Shown: positions 35,768 to 44,904 of the stretch, piece after piece
Position numbering within the stretch: position 1 is the first letter of the stretch
How the letters are laid out: every line of letters starts with the position of its first letter
Assembly: GCA_020445605.1 (NCBI GenBank)
Contig: JAGRGH010000037.1
Coordinates: 1-64,000, forward strand
DNA: 64,000 bases
DNA from: Chromatiales bacterium
Lineage (GTDB): Bacteria; Pseudomonadota; Gammaproteobacteria; JAGRGH01
Direction of reading: 5' to 3'
Program-made: the position numbers and the translations under genes
The notes under the pieces: model-generated
The model's input: the letters and a program-made list of their open reading frames with translations, nothing else
Databases searched by the model: none
Told to the model about the DNA's origin: nothing

Positions 35768-37777
35768 TCAGAACACCAGGTTCATCATGATCAACATGAC
35801 GGTCAAGAACAGTATCGTCATGATGCCGCCGGCGCGCATGAAGTCCGGTACGCGGTAGCCGGCCGGGCCCATGATCAGGGCGTTGACCTGGTGGGTCGGG
35901 ATCAGGAACGAGTTCGAGGTCGCGATGGCCACGGTCAGCGCGAACACGGCCGGGTTGGCGCCGACCTGCAGCGCGATGTTCACCGCCAGCGGCACGAGCA
36001 GCACCGTCGCGCCGACGTTCGACATGACAAGCGTGAAGAAGGTCGCGAGCATGGCGATCGCGGCCTGGATCACCCACGGCGAGGCCCCGCCGATGCTCGA
36101 AACCACCTGTTCGGCGATCCACTTCGCGGTGCCGGTGGTTTCCACTGCGAGTCCGAGCGGAATCAGCGAGGCGAGCAGGAACACGGTCTTCCAGCTCACC
36201 GCCTGATAGGCCTCTTCGATCCTGAGCACGCCGGCCAGGATCATGCCCATGGCGCCAGTCAACAGCGCCACCGACAGACGCAGATCGGTGAACAGCACCA
36301 GGCCCAGGGCGATCGCGAAAAAGGTCGCCGCGTGGATGACCTTGTGTGGACGGCTTTCTTCGTGTGGGTACTCGGTCGTGACGACGACGAAGTTGCGGTC
36401 CTTGCGCAGGCGCGTGAGGTTGTCCCAGGCGGTGTGCACGACCAGCGTGTCGCCGGCATGGAACGGCATGTTGCGGATGTGGTCGCCTTCGCGCATGGTC
36501 TCGCCATTGCGGTGCAGGCCGATCATCGCGACGCCGTAGGTCTTGCGCATCCACACGTCGCGCGCGCTCTTGCCGATGAGTTGCGAGCTCGGCGGGATGA
36601 CCAGTTCGGCGATGCCGGACTTGGTCGCGGCCAGCGAGGTGGCGAAGGTGCGCAGTGCGGGGCGCTTGGTGAGCCCGAAGTCGTCGACGAACTTGTTCAG
36701 GTCGGACGGCGAGGCGACCACGCCGAGCACCATGCCGCGCATGACCTCGAGGTCACGGGCAATGGTGCCGGGGCCGATGCGCGATTCCTCGCCCGGCCGT
36801 TTGCTGGCGATGACGCGCACGCGGTGCTCGGTCTCGATCTCGTCCAGGGTGCGGCCGACCAGCGTGCTCTTGTCCGGCACGACGATCTCGTTGACCGAGT
36901 ACTCCAGCCCGTAGACATCGCGCAGGTATTTCACCGGATCGGTACCGACCGTGCTGCTCTCGCTCTTGGTCGCCGGCAGCACGAAGCGTCCGGCGAGCAC
37001 GAAATACAGGATGCCGGTGATGACCAGTGCGAGGCCGACCGGGGTCACGGAGAACAGCGACCAGGTGTCCATCTGCTGCTCGGCCGGCAGCGCCTTGTTC
37101 GAGGTCAGAATCAGATCATTGAGCAGGATCAGCGGGCTGGAGCCGACCATGGTCACCGTTCCGCCCAGAATCGCGCAGAAGCCCATGGGCATCAGCAGGC
37201 GCGACATGGGCAGGCCGGAACGCGCCGAAATACGCGAGACCACCGGCAGGAACAGCGCCGCGGCGCCGACGTTCTGCATGAACGAGGAGATGAAGCCGAC
37301 CGTGCCCGAGATGATCGGGATGATGCGCTTTTCGGTTGTGCCGCCGACCTTCAGGATGAAACCGGCGACCTTGCTCATGATGCCGGTGCGGTCCAGTCCC
37401 GCGCCGATGATCATGACCGCGATGATTGAAATGACCGCGTTCGAGGAGAAGCCGTCGAACAGGTGCTTGGTGTCGACCAGGCCATGTTCGAGCCCCATGA
37501 TCGGCGCGAACAGTGAGGTCAGCCCGATCAGCACCATGACCGTGGCGGCCGCGACATCCACGCCGACGACCTCGAACGCGAACAGGTAGATGGTCAGCAG
37601 CAGCAGGGCGCTCACCCAGGCGATCTGGATCGTCGGCACGATCGTGGCCATGTAAATGGCGATCAGCGCGAAGATCACGCCAGCGATCATCTGCTTGCGG
37701 GTGAGGATGGGTTTCCTGGGCGCCGGCTTCGTCTCGCTGGTGGCCAGTTCCATGATCGTGTTGGCGCTTTGCTGCAT
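35768..37777 (-). CDS. SLC13/DASS-type permease with two RCK_C domains
   Basis: 669-aa inner-membrane transporter. About 12 helices are arranged in two halves (AGVIFALIAIYMATIVPTI onwards, and AATFFAIALGLVLF onwards). Between them lies a cytoplasmic segment of about 200 residues with two TrkA-C/RCK_C-like domains (EIVVPDKSTLVGRTLDEIE; ELVIPPSSQLIGKSARDVW). DASS-like conserved loops are SSFMQNVGAAALFLP and TSNSFLIPTHQVNALI. This architecture occurs in permeases for sulfate, carboxylates or other anions, and the substrate cannot be told. The ATG at 37777 is preferred to 37837, which adds an Arg-rich 20-residue extension. Confidence 0.87.
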   Translation of the reverse strand: MQQSANTIMELATSETKPAPRKPILTRKQMIAGVIFALIAIYMATIVPTIQIAWVSALLLLTIYLFAFEVVGVDVAAATVMVLIGLTSLFAPIMGLEHGLVDTKHLFDGFSSNAVISIIAVMIIGAGLDRTGIMSKVAGFILKVGGTTEKRIIPIISGTVGFISSFMQNVGAAALFLPVVSRISARSGLPMSRLLMPMGFCAILGGTVTMVGSSPLILLNDLILTSNKALPAEQQMDTWSLFSVTPVGLALVITGILYFVLAGRFVLPATKSESSTVGTDPVKYLRDVYGLEYSVNEIVVPDKSTLVGRTLDEIETEHRVRVIASKRPGEESRIGPGTIARDLEVMRGMVLGVVASPSDLNKFVDDFGLTKRPALRTFATSLAATKSGIAELVIPPSSQLIGKSARDVWMRKTYGVAMIGLHRNGETMREGDHIRNMPFHAGDTLVVHTAWDNLTRLRKDRNFVVVTTEYPHEESRPHKVIHAATFFAIALGLVLFTDLRLSVALLTGAMGMILAGVLRIEEAYQAVSWKTVFLLASLIPLGLAVETTGTAKWIAEQVVSSIGGASPWVIQAAIAMLATFFTLVMSNVGATVLLVPLAVNIALQVGANPAVFALTVAIATSNSFLIPTHQVNALIMGPAGYRVPDFMRAGGIMTILFLTVMLIMMNLVF

Positions 37778-38009
37778 AGGTCTGTCGGTCTTTCGTGTGC
37801 GGCAGGCGTACGGCCACTGCTGCCGTCGTCGCGCCAATGGGCGCGAGATCGTCGCCTGAACCTTGTGAGTGAGTTCCTGCCCGTGCCGGGCGGACCGCCT
37901 GGCCGGAATGGCTGCCGGAGGCGGTCGATTCCGCCCGGTTCGCGCGCTGACCGCCAGATGCTGGCGGGCGTTTGGTCAAGGCGGAGCAAACCGCCAGTAT
38001 ATCAGGGCC

Positions 38010-38045
38010 GGCCCCCGCCACGCCTCAGCGCGGCGAGCGGGGGCC
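38010..38045 (-). terminator. GC-rich hairpin after the alpha-E gene
   Basis: A 9-bp stem GGCCCCCGC / GCGGGGGCC (38010-38018 with 38037-38045) lies 20 bp after the alpha-E stop. On the minus strand no T-run follows, so it may be a pause, a processing barrier or a weak terminator for the three-gene unit. The remaining 230 bp up to the permease start show no gene. Confidence 0.5.
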
Positions 38046-38064
38046 GGGCCGCGCTGGTCGGGCG

Positions 38065-39069
38065 TCAGGCGGCCGGCGCCGCTGCCGTCTGGGTCTGCTC
38101 CTGCGACTGCGCAGCGGGCTCGGGCGGCGCGGGCGGGTCGAACGGCACATCGAAGTAGGTGGCCGCGATGGCGTTGTGCACGTCGCCGAGGGCGATCTGG
38201 AATTCGTCGATGAACCGGTGCAGTTCTTCCTGCGACAGCTTGTGCACGTCTGCGGCATCGACCAGTCGACGGGCCCGCCCGACCTCGCGCAACGGCGCCT
38301 CGTTGTGCGGCAGCCGGTCCAGCCCGCCGGCGACGGCGGCGAGGCTGTAGTTGATCGCGCGCGGGAAGCTCGGGTCCTTCAGCAGGAACGCCAGCACGGC
38401 GCTGCGCTGTACGCGCGACTGCATGGTGCGCCGGTACATCTGGTAGGCGGTCAGCGACTTGAGCACGCTCATCCACTGCACGTTGTCGTAACTCTTGATC
38501 TCGCTGGGCGCGTTCGACAGCAGGGAGGCGGAACGCACGTCGATGATGCGGCTGGTCATGTCCGCGCGCTCGATGTGGCGACCGGAGCGCAGAAAGACGA
38601 AACCGCGGTCGTGGCTCATTGCCCCGCCGAGCAGGCCGGCGATGCCCTGGACCTGTTTGATGATCTGGTCCAGATACTCATGGCGCCCGTGTTTGCTCAG
38701 GCCATCCGGCAGCTTGTCGCGGGCATAGAGGTACAGCTCGTTGACCTGTTCCCAGGTCTCGCGCGGCAGATAGTCGCGCATGGTGCGCACGTTCTCGCGC
38801 GCCGCGCGGACGGACGACAGGATGGAACTCGAGTTCGTCGGTTCGCCGATCAGAAACCGCAGCGCATTGCGCTCCGTGCTGTCCTGGTAGCGGGCATCGA
38901 ATGCGTCGCGCGCGCCCATGATTTCGAGCAGCGGGCGCCAGCCCGGCGAAATGCCCTTGGGCAGGTCGAGCAGAAGTTGGGTGTTGACCCGGATCAGCCG
39001 GGCGGTGTCCTCGGTGCGTTCGGTATAGCGGCCGAACCAATACAGATTTGCGGCGACTCGTGAAAGCAT
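38065..39069 (-). CDS. Alpha-E domain protein (DUF403, COG2307)
   Basis: 334-aa all-helical protein. It starts with the family signature MLSRVAANLYWFGRYTERTEDTAR. The Asp/Glu/His-rich core includes MSHDRGFVFLRSGRHIERADMTSR. The tail (PAPPEPAAQSQEQTQ) is low complexity. Alpha-E proteins are almost always encoded with a circularly permuted ATP-grasp protein and a transglutaminase, and comparative genomics proposes they help make or attach a peptide-like product. The biochemical function is unproven. The ATG lies 2 bp after the ATP-grasp stop. Confidence 0.92.
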   Translation of the reverse strand: MLSRVAANLYWFGRYTERTEDTARLIRVNTQLLLDLPKGISPGWRPLLEIMGARDAFDARYQDSTERNALRFLIGEPTNSSSILSSVRAARENVRTMRDYLPRETWEQVNELYLYARDKLPDGLSKHGRHEYLDQIIKQVQGIAGLLGGAMSHDRGFVFLRSGRHIERADMTSRIIDVRSASLLSNAPSEIKSYDNVQWMSVLKSLTAYQMYRRTMQSRVQRSAVLAFLLKDPSFPRAINYSLAAVAGGLDRLPHNEAPLREVGRARRLVDAADVHKLSQEELHRFIDEFQIALGDVHNAIAATYFDVPFDPPAPPEPAAQSQEQTQTAAAPAA

Positions 39070-39071
39070 GC

Positions 39072-40523
39072 TCAGCGTCCTCCCGTTGCGACGATCCAGG
39101 TGTCCTTGCTGCCCCCGCCCTGGGAGGAATTTACGACCAGCGATCCACGCCTGAGGGCTACGCGCGTGAGCCCGCCCGTGGTGACGCGCACGCGGTCGGA
39201 CGACAGCGTGAACGGGCGCAGATCGAGATGACGCGGCTCGACGTTGTCTTCGACCAGGGTCGGGCAAACCGACAGCTTCAGCGCCGGCTGCGCGATGTAG
39301 TTGCGCGGGTCCTTGCGTACGAGCTTAGCGAACTCGGTGCGCTCCTTCTTCGTCGAGGCCGGCCCGACCAGCATGCCGTAGCCGCCGGATTCGTTGGCGG
39401 GTTTGACGACCATCTCCTCGAGGTTCGCAAGCGCATGTTCCATCGAGTCCGGATCGATGCAGCGCCAGGTCGGGACGTTCGGAATGATCGCGTCTTCGCC
39501 CAGGTAGTAGCGGATGATGTCCGGCACGTAGGTGTAGACGACCTTGTCGTCGGCCACGCCCGCGCCCGGCGCGTTGGCGAGCGCGACGTTGCCGGCCTTC
39601 CAGGCGCGCATCAGGCCGCGCACACCGAGCGTGGAATCCGGCCGGAACGCCTCCGGGTCCATGAACAGATCGTCGATGCGCCGGTAGATGACGTCCACGC
39701 GTTTCGGGCCGTCGATGGTGCGCATGTACACGCAGTCGTCGTCGGCCACGCAAAGATCGGAGCCTTCGACGAGTTCGCAACCCATCTGCTGCGCCAGATA
39801 GGCGTGCTCGAAGTAGGCCGAGTTGAATACGCCCGGCGTGAGGACCACGACCTCGGGGTAGTCGGCCGGACGCGGGGACAGCGCGGCGAGCGTGTCAAAG
39901 AGATCCGACGGGTAATCGTCGACCGGCAGGATCGACAGGTCCTCGAACAGTTCCGGAAACACACGCTTGGTGACCTGGCGATTTTCCAGCATGTAGGACA
40001 CGCCGGACGGCACACGCAGGTTGTCTTCGAGCACGTAGACCGTGCCGTCCGCGTCGCGAACAAGATCGGAACCGCAGATGTGGGCCCACACGCCATGCGG
40101 CGGACTGACACCGACGCATTGCGGTCTGAAGTTCACCGACTTCGTCAGCAGTTCCTTCGGAAACACGCCATCGGCGATGACGCGCTGGTCGTGATAGAGG
40201 TCATCGATGAACAGGTTCAGTGCATGCGCGCGCTGCTTGAGCCCGGCCTCGATGCGCTGCCACTCACGTTCCGGAATGATGCGCGGGATGATGTCGAACG
40301 GCCATGCACGATCGATCATGCCGGCCTCGGAATACACCGTGAAGGTGATGCCCATTTCCTTGATGGCGACCTCGCTGGCTGCCTGACGGGCGATGATTTC
40401 CTTGTCGCCGAGCTTTTTCAGGTGCGAGATGAGTTTGCGGGCCGAGGCGCGCGGGTGGCCGGCCGATGCGTACAGTTCGTCGTAAAAGTCGTTCGGGTCG
40501 TAGCCTCGCCAGTTCAGTGGCAT
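39072..40523 (-). CDS. Circularly permuted ATP-grasp type 2 protein (COG2308)
   Basis: 483 aa. Members have an ATP-grasp fold with permuted order and probably form an amide or peptide bond. Conserved blocks include YDELYASAGHPR, GVYVLEDNLRVPSGVSYMLENR-type sequence near residue 165, LTPGVFNSAYFEHAYLAQQ, and the nucleotide-binding loop KPANESGGYGMLVG. It is the middle gene of the set, 24 bp after the transglutaminase fusion gene. An amidoligase role is from comparative genomics of the family, not from direct evidence here. Confidence 0.92.
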   Translation of the reverse strand: MPLNWRGYDPNDFYDELYASAGHPRASARKLISHLKKLGDKEIIARQAASEVAIKEMGITFTVYSEAGMIDRAWPFDIIPRIIPEREWQRIEAGLKQRAHALNLFIDDLYHDQRVIADGVFPKELLTKSVNFRPQCVGVSPPHGVWAHICGSDLVRDADGTVYVLEDNLRVPSGVSYMLENRQVTKRVFPELFEDLSILPVDDYPSDLFDTLAALSPRPADYPEVVVLTPGVFNSAYFEHAYLAQQMGCELVEGSDLCVADDDCVYMRTIDGPKRVDVIYRRIDDLFMDPEAFRPDSTLGVRGLMRAWKAGNVALANAPGAGVADDKVVYTYVPDIIRYYLGEDAIIPNVPTWRCIDPDSMEHALANLEEMVVKPANESGGYGMLVGPASTKKERTEFAKLVRKDPRNYIAQPALKLSVCPTLVEDNVEPRHLDLRPFTLSSDRVRVTTGGLTRVALRRGSLVVNSSQGGGSKDTWIVATGGR

Positions 40524-40547
40524 GCAATCCTCCTCATGGGCGCGCGT

Positions 40548-43500
40548 TCAGCGCGGGCGGCGGCGCAGGTCGAGTGTGTAGGGAAAGTCCTCGCTCGGAC
40601 GTTCCGGTGGAGGCGACCATTCGCCTGGTGTGTGGCCGTGTTCGGCGAAGCGTGCCTGCCGGCGTGCCTCGGCCTCGTTGGCGTTGACCGGAAAGCTCTC
40701 GTAATTGCGCCCGGCGGGGTGTGCAACGAAATACGTGCAGCCGCCCAGCGAACGCCGGTTCCAGGTGTCGTGCAGATCGAACACCAGCCGGTCGGTCCGG
40801 CCGATCGTCGGATGCATCGCCGAGTACGGTGCCCAGGCCTTGAAGCGCACGCCGGCGACCGATTCGGCGCGCCGGCCGGTCGGATGCAGCGGCACACGCC
40901 GGCCGTTGCAGGTCACGACATGCCGGCCTTCGGTGATGCCCGTGGCGCGCATCTGCACGCGTTCGATCGACGAATCTACGAAACGCGCGGTGCCGCCGGA
41001 GCTCATTTCCTCGCCGAGCACATGCCAGGGCTCGATGGCAAAGCGCAGTTCGAGTTCCACGTCGTTGATCGAAACCGCGCCGTACTTCGGAAAGCGGAAT
41101 TCCACGAACGGGTCGATCCAGTGCGGATCGAACGCGATGCCGAACCGGCGCAGGTCGTCGACGACCTCGTGCACGTCGCGCTCGACGTAGTGCGGCAGCA
41201 GAAAACGGTCATGCAGTTCCGTGCCCCAGCGCACCGGGCGGCCGGTGTACGGCTGTGCCCAGAAGCGCGCGATCAGCGAACGCAGCAGCAGCATCTGCAC
41301 GGCGCTCATCTGCGCGTGCGGCGGCATCTCGAAGGCGCGGAACTCCACCAGGCCGCGGCGGCCGGTCGGACCGTCCGGGGAATACAGCTTGTCGATGCAG
41401 AATTCGCTGCGGTGCGTATTGCCGGTCAGGTCGACGAGCAGATTGCGGTACAGGCGGTCGACCAGCCAGGGCTGGGCGATCTCGCCGGCCGGGGTCTGTT
41501 CGAGTGCGATCTCGAACTCGTGCATCTGCGCGTCGCGCGCCTCGTCGATGCGCGGCGCCTGCGAGGTCGGGCCGATGAATGCGCCCGAGAACAGGTACGA
41601 CAGGCCCGGGTGGTGTTGCCAGTAGAGCACCAGGCTGGAAAGCAGGTCCGGCCGGCGCAGGATCGGGCTGTCCGCCGGCATGGCCGCGCCGATGGTGACG
41701 TGGTTGCCGCCGCCCGTGCCGGTGTGACGTCCGTCGAGATTGAACTTCTCGGTGCCGAGGCGCGCGAGCCGTGCCTCCTCGTACAGCGCCTCGGTGCGTG
41801 TGACGAGTTCGTCCCAGTTGTGCGCCGGATGGATGTTGACTTCGATGACGCCCGGGTCCGGCGTGATGTGGAAACGGCTCAGGCGCGAGTCATGCGGTGC
41901 CTCGTAGCCTTCCAGTACGACCGGCTGATGCAAAGTTGCGGCGACCTGCTCGATCGCCTGCATCAGGCCCAGCCAGGCATCGGCCGTGGCGAGCGGCGGC
42001 ATGAACACATGCAGACGGCCGTCGCGCGGTTCCACGCACAGGGCTGTGCGCACCAGCGACTCCGCCGCGGCGTTGCCCGCAAAGCGCGCCCGGTTCGGGT
42101 CCTGCACGCGCGGCGTGAGGTCGGCGATCGACGGCTCCGGCGCGAACGGATCGCGCTCCAGCCACTGCTGGCGGCGCGCCGGCGCTTCCCAGGGCAGGGC
42201 GTCGAGCGGCAGGCGCAGGCCCATCGGTGAATTGCCGGGCAGCAGAAACATGTGATTGCGCCGGAACCGCCAGGGTCCGGACTGCCAGCCGCCGTCGAAC
42301 ACGAGCGGCAGGGCGTAGCCGACGGTGTGGTCCAGGCCATGCTCGAAGACCTCGCGCAGCCGCGCGCGCTCGAGCGGGTTGGCCAGGCGGTTGTCCTTCG
42401 GATTCAGGTTGTCGGGCAGCGTCCCCTCTTTCCAGAGGTAGTAGAACGCGTCCTCGTAGCCCGGGGCGACGAAGTCCTCGGACAGGCCCAGGCGGCTCGC
42501 CAGCGCACGCGCGAAGCGCCCGGCGATGGCGGTGTCCGGGTTGCTGCGTGACTCCGGGGCCGCCAGCAGCGCGGGATTGCGCCACACCGGTAGGCCGTCG
42601 TTGCGCCATACGCAGTCCAGCGACCAGCGCGGCAGCGGCTCGCCGGGATACCACTTGCCCTGCGCCTGGTGCAGCGAGCCGCCGTCGGCAAAGCGTGCGT
42701 GCAGACGCCGCAGCAGGGCCTCGGCGCGTTCGAGCTTGTGCGCGCCGAGCGCTGCGGTGGTCCACTGCGGGCTGTCCATGTCGTCGATCGACACGAACGT
42801 CGGCTCGCCGCCCATGGTCAGCCGTACGCCGGCGCGTTCGAGCCTGGCATCCACGGTTTCGCCGAGCGCGCGGATCGCGTGCCACTGCGCCGCACCGTAG
42901 GGCTTGGTCGTACGCGGTTTTTCCTTGATGCGCGTGACGCGGTTGATGTAGTGAAACTCGACCTCGCAGGGGTCCGATGCACCCTCGACGGGCGCCGCGC
43001 TCTGCGGGTCCGGCGTGCAGGCCAGCGGGATGTGTCCCTCGCCTGCGAACAGGCCCGAGGTCGGGTCGAGCCCGATCCAGCCCGCGCCGGGCACGAACAC
43101 CTCGGCCCAGGCGTGCAGGTCGGTGAAATCGGCCTCTGCACCCGATGGCCCGTCCAGCGATTTCTGGTCCGGCGCCAGCTGAACGAGATAACCCGAGACG
43201 AAGCGCGCGGCCAGCCCCAGATGACGCAGGATCTGCACCAGCAGCCAGGCCGAATCGCGACACGAGCCGCGTGCGAGTTCGAGCGTCTCTTCGCAGGTCT
43301 GGATGCCCGGTTCGAGGCGAATCAGGTAGCCGATGTCCTGCTGCAGGCGCTGGTTCAGGTCGACCAGGAAGGAGACGATCTGGGTCGGCTTGCGCGGCAC
43401 CCGGGCGAGCCAGCGTTCGAGCCGTGGGCCGTGTTCGCGGATTTCGAAATACGGCGCGAGTTCATGCGCGAGGTGCCGTTCATAGTCGAATGGCCACGCC

Positions 43501-43799
43501 TCGGCCTCCGGCTCGACGAAGAAGTCGAACGGATTGATCGTCACCAGATCCGCGACGAGGTCGACGTCCACCACGAACTGTTCGACCGGGTCGGGAAACA
43601 CCACGCGTGCGACGAAATTGCCGAACGGGTCCTGTTGCCAGTTCAGGAAATGACCCGCGGGCTCGATGGTCAGCGCGTAGCGGTGCAGTGGGGTGCGCGT
43701 GTGCGGCGCGGGGCGCAGCCGGATCAGTTGCGGGGACAGGCCCACGCGGCGGTCGTAGCGGTATTCGGTGCGGTGGCGCAGGGCAACCTGAATGGACAT
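40548..43799 (-). CDS. Transglutaminase-like / DUF2126 fusion protein
   Basis: 1083 aa. Residues 1 to about 290 form a bacterial transglutaminase-like peptidase: N-terminal domain (MSIQVALRHRTEYRYDR), then the triad Cys in ARGSCRDSAWLLVQIL, His in TDLHAWAEVFVPGAGW and Asp in LDPTSG. From about residue 320 to the end is DUF2126, with RLTMGGEPTFVSIDDMD, KWYPGEPLPRWSL and FNLDGRHTGTGGGNH; parts resemble glutamate-cysteine-ligase-like folds. Transglutaminase-fold proteases of this group may cut or transfer amide bonds. The ATG at 43799 is the family N-terminus; the frame continues upstream without similarity. It heads the minus-strand trio and is divergent from Anbu. Confidence 0.92.
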   Translation of the reverse strand: MSIQVALRHRTEYRYDRRVGLSPQLIRLRPAPHTRTPLHRYALTIEPAGHFLNWQQDPFGNFVARVVFPDPVEQFVVDVDLVADLVTINPFDFFVEPEAEAWPFDYERHLAHELAPYFEIREHGPRLERWLARVPRKPTQIVSFLVDLNQRLQQDIGYLIRLEPGIQTCEETLELARGSCRDSAWLLVQILRHLGLAARFVSGYLVQLAPDQKSLDGPSGAEADFTDLHAWAEVFVPGAGWIGLDPTSGLFAGEGHIPLACTPDPQSAAPVEGASDPCEVEFHYINRVTRIKEKPRTTKPYGAAQWHAIRALGETVDARLERAGVRLTMGGEPTFVSIDDMDSPQWTTAALGAHKLERAEALLRRLHARFADGGSLHQAQGKWYPGEPLPRWSLDCVWRNDGLPVWRNPALLAAPESRSNPDTAIAGRFARALASRLGLSEDFVAPGYEDAFYYLWKEGTLPDNLNPKDNRLANPLERARLREVFEHGLDHTVGYALPLVFDGGWQSGPWRFRRNHMFLLPGNSPMGLRLPLDALPWEAPARRQQWLERDPFAPEPSIADLTPRVQDPNRARFAGNAAAESLVRTALCVEPRDGRLHVFMPPLATADAWLGLMQAIEQVAATLHQPVVLEGYEAPHDSRLSRFHITPDPGVIEVNIHPAHNWDELVTRTEALYEEARLARLGTEKFNLDGRHTGTGGGNHVTIGAAMPADSPILRRPDLLSSLVLYWQHHPGLSYLFSGAFIGPTSQAPRIDEARDAQMHEFEIALEQTPAGEIAQPWLVDRLYRNLLVDLTGNTHRSEFCIDKLYSPDGPTGRRGLVEFRAFEMPPHAQMSAVQMLLLRSLIARFWAQPYTGRPVRWGTELHDRFLLPHYVERDVHEVVDDLRRFGIAFDPHWIDPFVEFRFPKYGAVSINDVELELRFAIEPWHVLGEEMSSGGTARFVDSSIERVQMRATGITEGRHVVTCNGRRVPLHPTGRRAESVAGVRFKAWAPYSAMHPTIGRTDRLVFDLHDTWNRRSLGGCTYFVAHPAGRNYESFPVNANEAEARRQARFAEHGHTPGEWSPPPERPSEDFPYTLDLRRRPR

Positions 43800-43882
43800 T
43801 CTTTGGCGAGTTTGCTTCAGCGGCCCCGGAGCATAGCCCAATCGCAGTGCGGCTGTAATCTCCAATTCGCGCACCAATGCGG

Positions 43883-44072
43883 TGCTAGAATCAAATTCGG
43901 TGCGGAATCGACGGATGTCCGGTCGGCGTCGGCGGTGATGCGGCAGGAGCAGCAATTGCTGCCCCGGCGGGTGTACGATCACACCCCCGCAAGTGATCGA
44001 CGCGCCGCTCCCTGGTCTGTGGTGGAAGCGACCTGCACGATCCGTTTTGCTCTTGACTCCGGGGACCGTTGA
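43883..44072 (+). promoter_or_regulatory. Extended -10 promoter and structured leader before Anbu
   Basis: TGCTAGAAT (43883-43891) is a full extended -10 element on the plus strand. The predicted leader of about 170 nt contains a 14-bp perfect palindrome GCAGCAATTGCTGC (43949-43962) and a hairpin GGGTGT / ACACCC (43969-43986). The rest of the 273-bp divergent gap should hold the promoter of the minus-strand trio; none was clear. Confidence 0.5.
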
Positions 44073-44876
44073 ATGACCTATTGCGTGGGCCTCAAACTCG
44101 ATTCGGGCCTTGTTTTCGCATCCGACTCGCGCACCAATGCCGGCGTCGACTATGTGACGACGGTCAGCAAGATGCACGTGTTCGACAGCGCGCCGGACCG
44201 CATTTTCATAATTCTTTCGGCCGGTAATCTTGCGAACACCGGCGAACTGATGAATTACCTCAAGCGTGATCTTGCGGCCACGGACGGTCGGGTGAACCTG
44301 AATTCATGTCAGTTCGTATTCGAGGTTGCCGAATATGTCGGGCGCCTCAGCCAGCAGATCCAGCAGATGCATGCGCCGTCCCTTGCGCAGGCCGGCATCA
44401 GCGGCGAGGTGACCCTGATCCTCGGCGGTCAGATCCAGGGTCAGCCGCACGAGATGTACATGATTTACGCGCAGGGCAACTACATCTCGGCCGGTCCCGA
44501 GACCCCGTACCTGCAGATCGGCGAGAGCAAATACGGCAAGCCCGGACTGGACCGGATCGTCGACTACCACATGCCGCTGGATGCCGGTGCGCGTCTGGTG
44601 CTGGTTTCGCTGGACGCAACCGCGCGATCGAACATCACGGTTGGTCCGCCGTTCGAGGTCGCCGTGAGTGGCGCCGACACCATAGCGCTGACTCGCTACT
44701 GTCGCTTCGAGCAGACCGACCCGTACCTGGGCGCGATCCAGACCGCTTGGAACGAGGGCATTCGCCAGGCTTTTGCGAATCTGCCGGCCCTGCCGTGGGA
44801 GGCGGAAGGCATGGACAGCGCGGGTTGCTCGTACGTCCCTGAGCCGGTGGATCTCAAGAGCGTCGGTCAGGGCTGA
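44073..44876 (+). CDS. Anbu proteasome-like peptidase
   Basis: 267-aa member of the Ntn-hydrolase proteasome superfamily, the Anbu (ancestral beta subunit, also BPH) branch. After Met removal, Thr1 of MTYCVGLKL would be the nucleophile. Asp17 (in ASDSRTNAG) and Lys32 (in VTTVSKMHVF) complete the usual active site. There is no propeptide. Anbu proteins assemble into open helical rings and their proteolytic activity is uncertain. As in many proteobacteria, it sits beside genes for alpha-E, CP-ATP-grasp and transglutaminase proteins, here divergently transcribed. The ATG follows a long structured leader. Confidence 0.94.
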   Translation: MTYCVGLKLDSGLVFASDSRTNAGVDYVTTVSKMHVFDSAPDRIFIILSAGNLANTGELMNYLKRDLAATDGRVNLNSCQFVFEVAEYVGRLSQQIQQMHAPSLAQAGISGEVTLILGGQIQGQPHEMYMIYAQGNYISAGPETPYLQIGESKYGKPGLDRIVDYHMPLDAGARLVLVSLDATARSNITVGPPFEVAVSGADTIALTRYCRFEQTDPYLGAIQTAWNEGIRQAFANLPALPWEAEGMDSAGCSYVPEPVDLKSVGQG

Positions 44877-44904
44877 GCAGCCGCGCCGGTTCCCGGGCGC
44901 GGCG

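Noticed and set aside
39048-42230. 1060-aa plus-strand ORF
   Set aside because: Antisense to the ATP-grasp and transglutaminase-DUF2126 genes, which are recognisable families; no motif in the plus frame.
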